This document shows positions 1-8,625 of a stretch of DNA of 36,332 bases, in pieces. A program made the translations under genes and the position numbers. The notes under the pieces were generated by a model that had not been told where the DNA came from, made no database searches, and saw only the letters and a program-made list of their open reading frames with translations. This DNA is from MGNI01 sp964353875 (GTDB lineage: Bacteria; Chloroflexota; Anaerolineae; Anaerolineales; E44-bin32). The stretch's first letter is position 1, and every line of letters starts with the position of its first letter. The stretch is from positions 1 through 36,332 of the forward strand of contig CAYGXU010000021.1 in the NCBI GenBank assembly GCA_964353875.1, written 5' to 3'.

Positions 1-296
1 ATGGCGCAAATGGGGGGACAGAGGGGGGTCAAGGGCGAATCGTGACGAAAGACGATATGGCTCAAATACTTTCGTCGATAAAAAAGTCGGAAATCGTCAA
101 AATTCCCTGCTGTTAGACTGGTGCTAGACGCCCTCAATTTATACAATATCTTTCCCATGAGAACCGGGGTCCTGTTTTTTGCTCAGATGAAGCGTGACTT
201 CCCTGGATTTCATGCATTGGATGGGATGATTGGGTACCGGATGATGTGTAACAACTTGGGCCTTTAAACGTTGTCATGATTAAAGAAGCAATGCAA

Positions 297-836
297 ATGA
301 TGGAGGACTCCGAACTCGTCGCTCGCGCGAAAGATGGTGATATCGATGCCTTTGGAGAACTCTATGAACGATATCTCGATCTGATTTACCGCTACATTCG
401 AGCGCGAGTAACGGAGAATCGGAATGCCGAGGACCTGACAGAAGTTGTGTTCTTGCATGCTTTTAAAGCCGTCGAGCGTTACCAGGAAAGAGGATTTCCC
501 TTCTCGGCGTACCTCTACCAGGTGGCAAGAAATCTGCTGGTAGACCATTATCGGGCAGAGAGGGAGGAGGTCTCACTCGAGACAGTAGAGCAGCATGAGA
601 CGTTGGACCCTTCCCTTGACGAAAGTGTGATGGTCGATGAGCATATTCAGGACTTGCGGTCAGCATTGGAACAACTGCCGAAGGATTATCAAGAGATCAT
701 CCGACTACGGGTCTTGCTTGATTTACCCTCCTCAACCGTTGCGCAATGGATGGGAAGGAAGGAGGGCGCCATGCGAGTACTTCTTCATCGGGCATTAAAG
801 GCGCTTAAGAGAAAAATGGTTAGGATCGATGAATAG
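297..836 (+). CDS. ECF-type RNA polymerase sigma factor (sigma-70 family)
   Basis: An alternative sigma factor that directs RNA polymerase to a small regulon. The protein has a sigma region 2 in its first half (DAFGELYERY, then an FSAYLYQVARNLLVDHYRAE helix typical of promoter -10 recognition) and a sigma region 4 helix-turn-helix in its last third (LEQLPKDYQEIIRLR followed by MGRKEGAMRVLLHRALKAL). At about 180 residues it has normal ECF length. In-frame ATGs lie at 276, 291, 297 and 300. I chose 297 because AAAGAAG at 282-288 sits about 8 bases upstream and because the family usually starts just before the EDSELVARA segment; the longer start at 276 has no visible ribosome binding site. It overlaps the next gene by 8 bases, so the two are translationally coupled. 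The family call is firm; the target promoters cannot be told from this window. Confidence 0.93.
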   Translation: MMEDSELVARAKDGDIDAFGELYERYLDLIYRYIRARVTENRNAEDLTEVVFLHAFKAVERYQERGFPFSAYLYQVARNLLVDHYRAEREEVSLETVEQHETLDPSLDESVMVDEHIQDLRSALEQLPKDYQEIIRLRVLLDLPSSTVAQWMGRKEGAMRVLLHRALKALKRKMVRIDE

Positions 837-1806
837 AGCAGAAGCCAAATCTTTGGAAATATTAGACCGATGTCTTTCTCGGATTCAAGCCGGGGAAGTG
901 ACGATTCACGCGTGTTTAGAAGCCTATCCGAAACTCGTAGGGGAATTTGAGCCTTTGCTGACTGCTGCACTTCGCCTGCGGTCCCAACTCGCCCCTTCTG
1001 GCCCCAATCCAAGCTTTGCCTCCAACGCCAAGATGCGCATCCTCAATCAAATTCAGGCGAAGCAGAAAAAGCAAAGGGCTCAAATCAACCTTCGCCGCAG
1101 AGGAATGGTTGTTTTCAAACCCGCCTATGCTATTCTGGGCCTTTTAATGATCTTCGGTCTACTAGGTTCGGGGTTCGGCCTAATCAATGCCTCTGCTGAG
1201 GCACTCCCCGGAGAACCACTCTACGGTGTAAAACGCGGGGTTGAAGAAACTCGATTGGCCCTCACTTGGAGCGCCTCAGGCGATGCCGATCTGCTAACAC
1301 AGTTCACCTATGAACGTCTCGAGGAAATGAATACCGCCTTTTCTACTGGTCTTGATACGGCCGCCCAATTGGCGCTGATGGAATACGAAAGCATGCTCGC
1401 GCGCCTGCTTGATCTTGCTGATGATGAAGCCCTTCAAGATGAGCCAGAGACGATCGAGAAGATCCACAACGGGATCGCCCACCACGAAGAAGTCTTAAGA
1501 GCGGTTTTAGAGAAAGCTCCTGCCTCTGCCCAGGCAGGAATTGAAAGAGCGCTGGAGAAATCAAGTCATGGGAAAGCTGTGCTCGAACAGCTTCAGCAAG
1601 GCCTGCATCCCAGCGATATCGCCCCAGGCCAGGAAAAGAAAACCAGCGAACCTGCTGATGGCCCAACTGAAGACCGAGGTCAAGACAAATCCAAAGAGAA
1701 GACACCCGGCACACCCTCTGAAAATGAAAACGCCGGCCCCAAACCGAAGGATAAGACACCTGGTCCCCCGCAGAAACCGACCGATAAACCGAAAAAAGAG
1801 AAATAG
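829..1806 (+). CDS. DUF5667-domain membrane protein, probable anti-sigma partner
   Basis: A 325-residue single-pass membrane protein. Residues 1-90 are cytoplasmic and helical, with the ILDRCLSRIQAGE...LEAYP pattern common in proteins encoded next to Chloroflexota ECF sigma factors. A membrane segment spans about residues 100-120. It is followed by a DUF5667 domain (about 125-235) that opens with the recognisable ALPGEPLYGVKRGVEE. The tail from about 250 is disordered and very rich in Lys, Pro and Glu. The start overlaps the sigma gene's end by 8 bases, with AGGA just upstream, so the pair is co-translated. That arrangement, plus a cytoplasmic head joined to an outside domain, fits an anti-sigma or sensor role. 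This is inference, as no zinc-finger anti-sigma motif (HxxxCxxC) is present. The K/P/E-rich tail might contact cell wall polymers. Confidence 0.85.
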   Translation: MNRAEAKSLEILDRCLSRIQAGEVTIHACLEAYPKLVGEFEPLLTAALRLRSQLAPSGPNPSFASNAKMRILNQIQAKQKKQRAQINLRRRGMVVFKPAYAILGLLMIFGLLGSGFGLINASAEALPGEPLYGVKRGVEETRLALTWSASGDADLLTQFTYERLEEMNTAFSTGLDTAAQLALMEYESMLARLLDLADDEALQDEPETIEKIHNGIAHHEEVLRAVLEKAPASAQAGIERALEKSSHGKAVLEQLQQGLHPSDIAPGQEKKTSEPADGPTEDRGQDKSKEKTPGTPSENENAGPKPKDKTPGPPQKPTDKPKKEK

Positions 1807-2428
1807 GTTTTCTCCTTCACACTATCGTTTTAAAGACTTAACAAATGATGTGTCAACATGAGAACTTTCCAAGGCCTTTTCCCTTTTGGAGATGTGCACC
1901 ATGCTACGCATGCCTATGCTGCCTTCTCCACTAGTTTTTTCTGGCTGATGATCGAACTCAACCAAACCGTTTTACAATCAAGAGCCTGTGCAACAAACCC
2001 TCGACAGCGTGCCCCAATCTGCAACGGCAAAGTTGATCATCCTATTCAGAGTATTCGGCACAAGCAGCTTTTCCTGCTCTGGAACACGTGGGGAAATCGA
2101 TAAGACGTCTCCTAACTGTGGTATAACCCCCTTACGAGAATCGTAGAGTTACTACGCAGGTAGGGATTTTCTCTCTAAGAGTCCATGCCCGTGAGAATTC
2201 CGAGTGTCTGCCAATTGACCTGTTAGATCATGCGACAGCATTCACTTACTGACTATTCACTGCAGCCCCATGCCCTCGAGATCATTCCCTGGGAGGGTCT
2301 CAAATCGCGCTTTTCTGCAAGTTACCTTGTAGGCATTTTTTAAATTTTTCTGTAAAATTATACAGGAGAGAGAAATTCACTGTCATTAATAAAAGAAATA
2401 TAAAGGGAAGGATGTCACTGAGAGTCAT
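1807..2428. other. Intergenic region, no gene recognised
   Basis: Between the DUF5667 gene and the FHA-ABC gene. An open frame of 81 codons exists at 1858-2103 but has no ribosome binding site and no recognisable protein pattern, so I do not call it. The last 100 bases become AT-rich (2335-2400) and probably hold the promoter of the transporter gene. TTGTAG at 2327-2332 and TAAAAT at 2353-2358 are visible, but their 20-base spacing is poor, so no promoter is claimed. GAGAG at 2420-2424 is the likely ribosome binding site for the next gene. Confidence 0.5.
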
Positions 2429-5400
2429 ATGAGCAGATTTGTATTACATAGCGAAGAAGGACCTCTTGCAGGTCAGGAATTCGAACTGACCAAATCGATC
2501 ATCACACTTGGGCGGGAAAGCAGCTCGGAAGTCGAGGTCACCATCTCCTCACCTACCGTATCCCGTCAACATACGCGCATCACCCGTCGAGGAGATGAGT
2601 GGTTCGTGGAAGACTTGGGCAGCCGGAATGGGACTTTTCTCAACGGCCAACCAATTGGTCGTGAGCCCAAACCTCTGAAAGCAGGCGACCGGATTCGCCT
2701 CGGCGGGGAAGTTGCATTCGTATTCAAATCATCCTCTCCCGTTGAGGCTCGTCCCCATGATCGACCGGTCGCGGCAACCATGATGGTCGAGGATCTGGCA
2801 GCACTGGAGATGCCGACCGAAATCACCCCTCCTGAATTAATCACTAGTGTAGCGGGTACACTGCCTCAACGGCACACACTCAATAAAGAAACGATCACCA
2901 TCGGTCGCGCCTCAGATAATGACATCGTCATTGATGCGCGCATTATCTCCAGATACCATGCTCGCCTGGAACGGACGCCAAGCGGATATCAGCTCGTGGT
3001 CCTTCCTAGCGCCAGCAACCCCGTCCTTTACAAAGGACGCCCTCTCATGGGATCACATCGACTGGTGCATGGAGACATGCTCCGCATTGGGAGCACTGAT
3101 CCAGGCACGGTGGTCTCGATGACTTATGAGTCGGCAACAGAGGCAGAGGCAGTTAAATCGTCGATTAAAATCCAATTCGGCGACAAAAACGTGCTGCAAT
3201 TGGGCCGCGATCCCCAAAACGATGTCGTCTTGGATTCGCCCTCGGTTTCACGTTTCCATGCTCAAATCGAGCGCATCGGTCAGCGCTATCGCATCCGCGA
3301 CCTGCACAGTTCGAACGGCACCTTCGTCAATGAACAGCGGATCACGGGCGACGTGTGGGTCAATCCGCGTGATACCATCCGGCTTGGTTCCTACCGCTTC
3401 GTTATGGGTCAAAATGAATTGGCTCAGTACGATGAGAGCGGGGGTGTTGGAGTGGACGCGCTAAACCTTAATAAGTGGGTCCGAAAAGATCTCAACATCC
3501 TGAAAAATATCTCCGTAATCTTCCGCTCACGTGAGTTCGTCGTCATCGTTGGACAAAGCGGTGGTGGTAAATCGACTTTATTGGATGCCATTGCTGGTTA
3601 CCGTCCGGCATCACATGGGCAAGTTCTAATCAACGATGTGGACGCCTATAAAAATTTTGATGCCATCCGCAACAACATCGGTTACGTCCCCCAAAGGGAC
3701 ATCATCCACATGGAATTGACCGTCTATCAGGCATTGGATTACGCTTCCCGCCTTCGTATGCCTGCTGATACGACGCCCGAAGAGCGCCATCGACGCATCA
3801 CGGAAGTCTTAATGGAGCTCGATCTAACTGAACGCAAAGACGTTCAAGTAAGCGGACTCAGCGGCGGCCAACAGAAGCGAGTCTCCATCGGTGTTGAATT
3901 GCTCACCAAACCAGGTCTCTTCTTCTTGGACGAAGCTACCTCGGGACTCGATCCTGGCACCGAGACATCCCTCATGCAGCTCCTGCGACGCCTGGCAGAT
4001 CAAGGCCGCACGATCGTGCTCGTAACCCACGCAACAAAAAATGTCATGCTGGCAGACAAGGTCGTCTTCTTGGCGCGGGGCGGATACTTAGCATGGTTCG
4101 GTCCCCCGGATGAGGCGCTGGCCTATTTCGATCAATATCGTACCGAACAAGACCGTCGCATTGGACCAATGGAATTTGATAGGATCTATGCAATCCTTGA
4201 TGATCCCGTTAACGGTAAACCTGCCGACTGGGCGGAGCGCTTTCAACAACATCCTGCCTTCCAACAATATGTGATCCAGCCTCTGCAAGAGAAGTATTAC
4301 GATCAAGGGGCGCTACAAGAAGCGACCTCTGCCCCAGCCAGTCCGGTAAGGGATTCAAAAGCGCGGCGTCAGATCTCTTCCATCCGCCAATTCCTGATCC
4401 TTTCCTCACGCAATTTAAAGATCCTCACCCGCGATCGCACCAGCATGATCCTCATGCTTTTGGCAGCTCCTTTCGTCGGTTTGCTGGATGCGCTGATGGG
4501 GTCGGTTTCCGGCGGAGGCATCTTCGATTTCAATACCGGCAGCATGGAACAAATCCTGATGAGCTTCTTCATCATCACCATCTTTGCCATCTTCGTCGGT
4601 GGGCTGGCCCAGATGCGGGAGATTGTTAAAGAGCTCGATATCTACAAACGTGAACGGCTGGTTAATTTAAAGATCCTGCCTTACGTATTCTCCAAGATCT
4701 GGATCGCAGCCTTATTGGCGATCTATCAGGCAGCTGTGATCATCGGGATTCATTATCTCATATACGATATGCCGGGGGGCACCACAGAATTCATCTTGAT
4801 TTACATCTCGATGGCGCTGTTATCCATGGCTGGGATGATGCTCGGATTGCTGGCTTCTGCATTGAGCCCAAATGCCAGCACTGCACCGATGATCGTGATC
4901 ATGCTCCTGATGCCCCAGGTGATCCTTAGTGGCTCGCTTGTCCCTATTCCACCCAGCGTCAGTACACCCGCTTCCAGCCGTTGGGGATTCGAGGCCTTCA
5001 TCGCCATCAGTGGGATCGGATCGGATATCGCCAAGGATTCTTGTTGGAAGTTGCCAGAAGAGTTGCGTGACGCCATGTCGATTGACGAAGCTACGGAGCG
5101 ATGCAACTGCCTGGGAGCCAATGTTCTCAAACAGGAATCCTGCAGCTTCCCAGGCTCGGGTCAGTACTATGATGCGGTAATCAACGAACCTGAACCAACT
5201 GAACCCGCGCCACTCCGCGATCAACCCCCTGAACCGGAGTTGCCGCCAAAGCCCGAAGAACCGGAGGACCAAAGCGACCAAGTTGCTATGGCGGAATACA
5301 GCGATAAGATGAACGAATGGCAGGCTCAGGTGGAAGAGATTCAAGACAATTATCGCGCCGACATCGATCTCTACGAGATTGAAGCGGACTATTACGAAGC

Positions 5401-5641
5401 AGAAATGACCGCCTACCAAGAGAAACTGCTCAATTGGGAGATTGACCGCGCTTCTGCAATCGAGCCGGTTATTGGGTCGATGGAGATTTACCATGATAAA
5501 ATCGGGTGGACTTTCGTAGATAAGGAAGACACTCAAGCTTTTTGGATGAAGATCGCTGTCTCTTGGTTCGCTCAGTCAATGATCATCTTCGTGATGATCA
5601 TACTCGTTATGATCTTGGTGAAACGCAAAGATGTCATCTAA
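2429..5641 (+). CDS. Three-FHA-domain ABC transporter, ATPase-permease fusion (ABCG-like)
   Basis: A 1070-residue exporter-type protein. Three FHA phosphothreonine-recognition domains come first: FHA1 (about 5-100, GRESSSE, SRQH, SRNGTFLNG), FHA2 (about 145-225, GRASDND and SRYH but no NG pair after SASN, so degenerate) and FHA3 (about 245-335, GRDPQND, SRFH, SSNGTFVNE). The ATPase follows, with Walker A GQSGGGKST at 375-383, signature LSGGQQKR from 477, Walker B LFFLDEAT around 497-504 and a VTHAT switch histidine. An ABC2-type membrane domain begins near 655. The order ATPase then permease and the large last outside loop resemble the ABCG family. That loop (about 860-1035) carries four cysteines (near 872, 892, 894 and 905), a Pro/Glu-rich stretch and a charged coiled-coil-like segment before the final membrane helix. 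It overlaps the downstream lipoprotein by 11 bases. The substrate is unknown. FHA domains imply control by Ser/Thr phosphorylation, but no such kinase is encoded nearby. Confidence 0.93.
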   Translation: MSRFVLHSEEGPLAGQEFELTKSIITLGRESSSEVEVTISSPTVSRQHTRITRRGDEWFVEDLGSRNGTFLNGQPIGREPKPLKAGDRIRLGGEVAFVFKSSSPVEARPHDRPVAATMMVEDLAALEMPTEITPPELITSVAGTLPQRHTLNKETITIGRASDNDIVIDARIISRYHARLERTPSGYQLVVLPSASNPVLYKGRPLMGSHRLVHGDMLRIGSTDPGTVVSMTYESATEAEAVKSSIKIQFGDKNVLQLGRDPQNDVVLDSPSVSRFHAQIERIGQRYRIRDLHSSNGTFVNEQRITGDVWVNPRDTIRLGSYRFVMGQNELAQYDESGGVGVDALNLNKWVRKDLNILKNISVIFRSREFVVIVGQSGGGKSTLLDAIAGYRPASHGQVLINDVDAYKNFDAIRNNIGYVPQRDIIHMELTVYQALDYASRLRMPADTTPEERHRRITEVLMELDLTERKDVQVSGLSGGQQKRVSIGVELLTKPGLFFLDEATSGLDPGTETSLMQLLRRLADQGRTIVLVTHATKNVMLADKVVFLARGGYLAWFGPPDEALAYFDQYRTEQDRRIGPMEFDRIYAILDDPVNGKPADWAERFQQHPAFQQYVIQPLQEKYYDQGALQEATSAPASPVRDSKARRQISSIRQFLILSSRNLKILTRDRTSMILMLLAAPFVGLLDALMGSVSGGGIFDFNTGSMEQILMSFFIITIFAIFVGGLAQMREIVKELDIYKRERLVNLKILPYVFSKIWIAALLAIYQAAVIIGIHYLIYDMPGGTTEFILIYISMALLSMAGMMLGLLASALSPNASTAPMIVIMLLMPQVILSGSLVPIPPSVSTPASSRWGFEAFIAISGIGSDIAKDSCWKLPEELRDAMSIDEATERCNCLGANVLKQESCSFPGSGQYYDAVINEPEPTEPAPLRDQPPEPELPPKPEEPEDQSDQVAMAEYSDKMNEWQAQVEEIQDNYRADIDLYEIEADYYEAEMTAYQEKLLNWEIDRASAIEPVIGSMEIYHDKIGWTFVDKEDTQAFWMKIAVSWFAQSMIIFVMIILVMILVKRKDVI

Positions 5642-6680
5642 AACTATTTCCCCTATCGTGTGGGTGGTTTTCACCCTTATCGTGGCGTTGATGGCCTGCA
5701 ATACGCCATCAACAGACAACCAATCTTCGACGGTTGAGGCATTGGCTCAATCCATCTCTCTTACCGCGACTGCGGCTGGCTCAGGGGAGCTTAGCCCCGA
5801 TGATACCCTCAAAACCGCTGAAGCCAGGGCAACCGCTGATAGTCTCGCAGCTGCTGCAACTCAATCCGCGGGAGATGTACATCTCAGCGAAGCCGAAGCT
5901 GCCACAGCGACTGCCATCGCTCCCATCATCGACGAGTTGCCCACATATGGTGTGGAACCAGAGGCTGGGGAAGTCGCTTGGATCCATCCGCCTCTAACCA
6001 TCGAAGTTGAGGGCTACCAACAATCCAAATTCCAAAATTACTTTATTGGGACCGTCGCTCGCGATTTTGTGATGTCATCTGATATCACCTGGAACACGCA
6101 ATATGGAACCTCCGGTTGCGGTTTCGTGATCCGTTCGGACGGGAACGAAGATGAGCCAAGCAACTATATCGTCATCATTACCCGCTTCGCCGATGGCCAT
6201 GTTGCATTTATGATAGTCTCCAAAGGGGAAATGGGCGGTTTGAGGGACATGTACATCCCTGATTTCGATAAGAAATTTGACGATAATAACGATAGCACCA
6301 ATAATCTGACCGTTGTCGGGCGCGCCAACATTCTCACCATCTATACCAATGGCAAACTCATCGCCGAGATCGATACCACTAAGCCGCCTCCCAAGCCCAG
6401 TATGCCATCCCAACCTATAAAACCTGAAGGTACAGTCGCTGGTCCTGCCCTGGATGAATACAACCGTCAAATGGAGCAGTACGAGAAGGAAATGGAAGAG
6501 ATGCAGGAGAATTTCCAAATGAATATGTCCTTCTTTGAAGAGAAGGAGACGGATTTCAGAGAAGGCTTTGTATCCATGGGAGCCATGAACGAGTCAGGCA
6601 AGACCACCTGTCAATTCAACAATACCTGGTTGTTCCTGATTCACTCGCTAGAGACGCCTTCACCGGAAACGACGCCTTAA
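5631..6680 (+). CDS. Lipoprotein, likely partner of the FHA-ABC transporter
   Basis: A 349-residue secreted lipoprotein. The N-terminus has a hydrophobic signal segment ending in the lipobox LMAC with Cys23 as the lipidation site. A low-complexity Ala/Thr/Ser region (about 25-105) forms a linker. Residues about 125-250 look like a beta-sandwich of the concanavalin-like or DUF1080-like kind (alternating strands such as CGFVIRSDGNEDEPSNYIVI and LTIYTNGKLIAEID). This fold assignment is tentative. Residues about 250-310 are proline-rich followed by a Glu/Met/Gln-rich coiled-coil-like segment. The same order of composition occurs in the outside loop of the transporter encoded just upstream. The start lies inside the end of that gene (11-base overlap), so the two are translationally coupled. 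I infer an extracellular accessory subunit. No enzyme active site was recognised. Confidence 0.85.
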   Translation: MSSKTISPIVWVVFTLIVALMACNTPSTDNQSSTVEALAQSISLTATAAGSGELSPDDTLKTAEARATADSLAAAATQSAGDVHLSEAEAATATAIAPIIDELPTYGVEPEAGEVAWIHPPLTIEVEGYQQSKFQNYFIGTVARDFVMSSDITWNTQYGTSGCGFVIRSDGNEDEPSNYIVIITRFADGHVAFMIVSKGEMGGLRDMYIPDFDKKFDDNNDSTNNLTVVGRANILTIYTNGKLIAEIDTTKPPPKPSMPSQPIKPEGTVAGPALDEYNRQMEQYEKEMEEMQENFQMNMSFFEEKETDFREGFVSMGAMNESGKTTCQFNNTWLFLIHSLETPSPETTP

Positions 6681-6723
6681 GCAGGAGCCGCTTGCCGTTG
6701 CATCGTCAATAACAATAAGATTT

Positions 6724-6770
6724 GCAGGCCATCGATCAGAAAGTGATTTAGATGGCCTGCGTCTTTTTTT
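6724..6770 (+). terminator. Rho-independent terminator after the transporter-lipoprotein unit
   Basis: Perfect 10-base arms GCAGGCCATC (6724-6733) and GATGGCCTGC (6751-6760) are followed by GTC and seven T. It lies 43 bases after the lipoprotein stop and closes the plus-strand unit. Confidence 0.9.
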
Positions 6771-6785
6771 AGTCTATCTCATTAC

Positions 6786-6815
6786 AAAACCCGACCGCGA
6801 TTGCGGTCGGGTTTT
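6786..6815. terminator. Bidirectional terminator between convergent genes
   Basis: Perfect 13-base arms AAAACCCGACCGC (6786-6798) and GCGGTCGGGTTTT (6803-6815) enclose a 4-base loop. The A and T runs at the ends let it work on both strands. On the minus strand it sits about 70 bases past the stop of the HtrA-like gene and is probably that gene's terminator. Confidence 0.88.
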
Positions 6816-6883
6816 GAGTTATCTTACAAGCAAGCCCGGGCGATGAGTGAATATCCAACACAGCCTTTAAGAATGATGAACTG

Positions 6884-8113
6884 TTACTGTGGTCGAGCCG
6901 CCAAGGTAGCTTCGATACTGATTTGCTCACCATCTCGGATCACGGTAAGCTCAACCGTCTCTCCTGGATTGCTAAAAGCGATCTTCACCAGAAGATCATT
7001 GAAGGAGAAAACTGGATTTCCATCCACCGCGATCACCACATCACCCCCCACCGGTACCGGGAGTCCATCGATCGTTTTCGTTCCAGTGCTACCACGCATA
7101 CCCGCCATCTCCGCAGGTCCGTCTGAGATGACAACATCTATATAGCCTCCTTGTTGTATTTCTAACCCGTTGGCCTGCTGGAGAAGCAAACTCACCGCTG
7201 TACCCTGCACACCCAGCCAGGGCCATTGATAGGCACCTTCCGAAATCAATACAGGAGCCACTCTGCGAACGGTATTGGATGGGATGGCAAATCCCACACC
7301 GGAATTTGCTCCCGAACCCGAGGCGATCTGTGCATTGACGCCAATTACCTCGCCCTTTAAATTCAGTAAAGGTCCACCTGAGTTCCCCGGATTAATGGCG
7401 GCATCTGTCTGAATGGCTTGTGGGATGGAAAAGGGCGTAACCCCAGTCGGAATGGTACGACCGACGGCACTTACAATCCCTAGCGTCATGCTGCTTTGCT
7501 GACCAAAGGGATTGCCAATCGCAACAACCCATTCGCCTACATTCACTCGATCAGAATCGCCAACCGGTATTGGATGCGCTCCCGCGATCAATTCCTCAAC
7601 TTTGATTACAGCCAGATCACTGTCTTCATCTGTTCCAACGATCTCCGCTCGAGCCTCGATGCCATTAAAGTAAATGACAGAGACAAGCGTCGCATCCGCG
7701 ACGACATGATTGTTAGTAATGATATGCCCTTCCTCATCAAGTATGAATCCTGATCCCGCTCCTTGACCAACGACTTGCCCTTGAAGCATGGAGATCACTT
7801 GTATGCTCACTACTCCCGGAGCGACTTGATTGTACAATTCCGTCAATGAGACATCTGGCGCGCCGATCAGTGCAACTGCCACTTCTTGTTCACGACTTGA
7901 CTCTACTTGCTCACTCTGTGACGGGAGTGTCAACGTCGGCTCGATCTCCTGCGCCTCACTCGCCGGCAGCATTTCGAAGTTACCCTCATCTTGAGAGACG
8001 GCTCGTGAGAACAAGATTGGTGCAAAGGTCAGTGTTAGCGCCGCAACGGCAACGACCAAGCACAAGCCAATGGCTCCTAAAATTAATATCAGTCCAAATT
8101 TTTTCTCCTTCAT
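6884..8113 (-). CDS. HtrA/DegP-like trypsin-fold serine protease with PDZ domain
   Basis: A membrane-anchored quality-control or signalling protease acting outside the membrane. With the start chosen here (409 residues) an N-terminal membrane segment spans about 7-36. A disordered acidic linker follows. The trypsin-like domain carries His136 (in TNNHVV), Asp166 (in DSDLAVIKV) and Ser245 (in NPGNSGGPL). A PDZ domain occupies roughly the last 95 residues. The triad is complete, so activity is expected. An in-frame ATG at 8155 would add 14 residues, but GAGAGGTGG lies only a few bases upstream of the ATG at 8113 and no good site precedes 8155. The gene is downstream of the MFS gene on the same strand but separated by over 500 bases, so it probably has its own promoter. 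Length and order match the one-PDZ HtrA type. Confidence 0.95.
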   Translation of the reverse strand: MKEKKFGLILILGAIGLCLVVAVAALTLTFAPILFSRAVSQDEGNFEMLPASEAQEIEPTLTLPSQSEQVESSREQEVAVALIGAPDVSLTELYNQVAPGVVSIQVISMLQGQVVGQGAGSGFILDEEGHIITNNHVVADATLVSVIYFNGIEARAEIVGTDEDSDLAVIKVEELIAGAHPIPVGDSDRVNVGEWVVAIGNPFGQQSSMTLGIVSAVGRTIPTGVTPFSIPQAIQTDAAINPGNSGGPLLNLKGEVIGVNAQIASGSGANSGVGFAIPSNTVRRVAPVLISEGAYQWPWLGVQGTAVSLLLQQANGLEIQQGGYIDVVISDGPAEMAGMRGSTGTKTIDGLPVPVGGDVVIAVDGNPVFSFNDLLVKIAFSNPGETVELTVIRDGEQISIEATLAARPQ

Positions 8114-8625
8114 ATGTCCACCTCTCGGCGCCTCACTCGCGCCATTTGTTTCCATTGCGTTGATCGAAGCCTTTCTCGAAATAGCGATCGAAAATCGTCT
8201 TTTCTACCCATTTAGCTCATCCCTGGGCAATAGTCCGATTCTATCCCTGATATCCTTGAAATCGATAAGAATAACCCATTCGACATACTTTCTTAACATT
8301 CCGTCTGCAATCTAACAGAAATGCTTGTTCTTTCGTCGCCTGGCAACTGATTATGGCGGACGATTTGTACATTGAAATATCCAATATTATTATCCTTAGG
8401 TATAATTCTATCGTCTCATATATTATAATTCTTACCTTATTTGTATCTTTTTTAGATTAACATCCGACAACGATAAGCACTACTCGCCCATGATTATGCA
8501 ACTTTAACTTCAGATATCGCCCTGTAATCGTATCGGAATGATGTGGCTTATGCTTCCACCGAATAAGCCTCAATCATCTAACCCTATATGGGGATGATTG
8601 ATATCGAAGGCAATTCAACCATGGA
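8114..8625. other. Intergenic region upstream of the HtrA-like gene
   Basis: About 510 bases with no supported gene. Bases 8370-8460 are strikingly AT-rich, with several TATAAT-like words on both strands (for example TATAAT reading on the minus strand near 8425). This is where a promoter for the protease gene would be expected, but I found no convincing -35 box at the right distance. The distance from there to the chosen ATG (about 300 bases) leaves room for a long leader. Confidence 0.45.

Noticed and set aside
1858..2103. 81-codon plus-strand frame after the DUF5667 gene
   Set aside because: It has no ribosome binding site, no recognisable pattern and no conserved context.
4820..5536. 238-codon minus-strand frame inside the ABC transporter gene
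   Set aside because: It is a shadow of the strongly supported transporter frame, with no family pattern.
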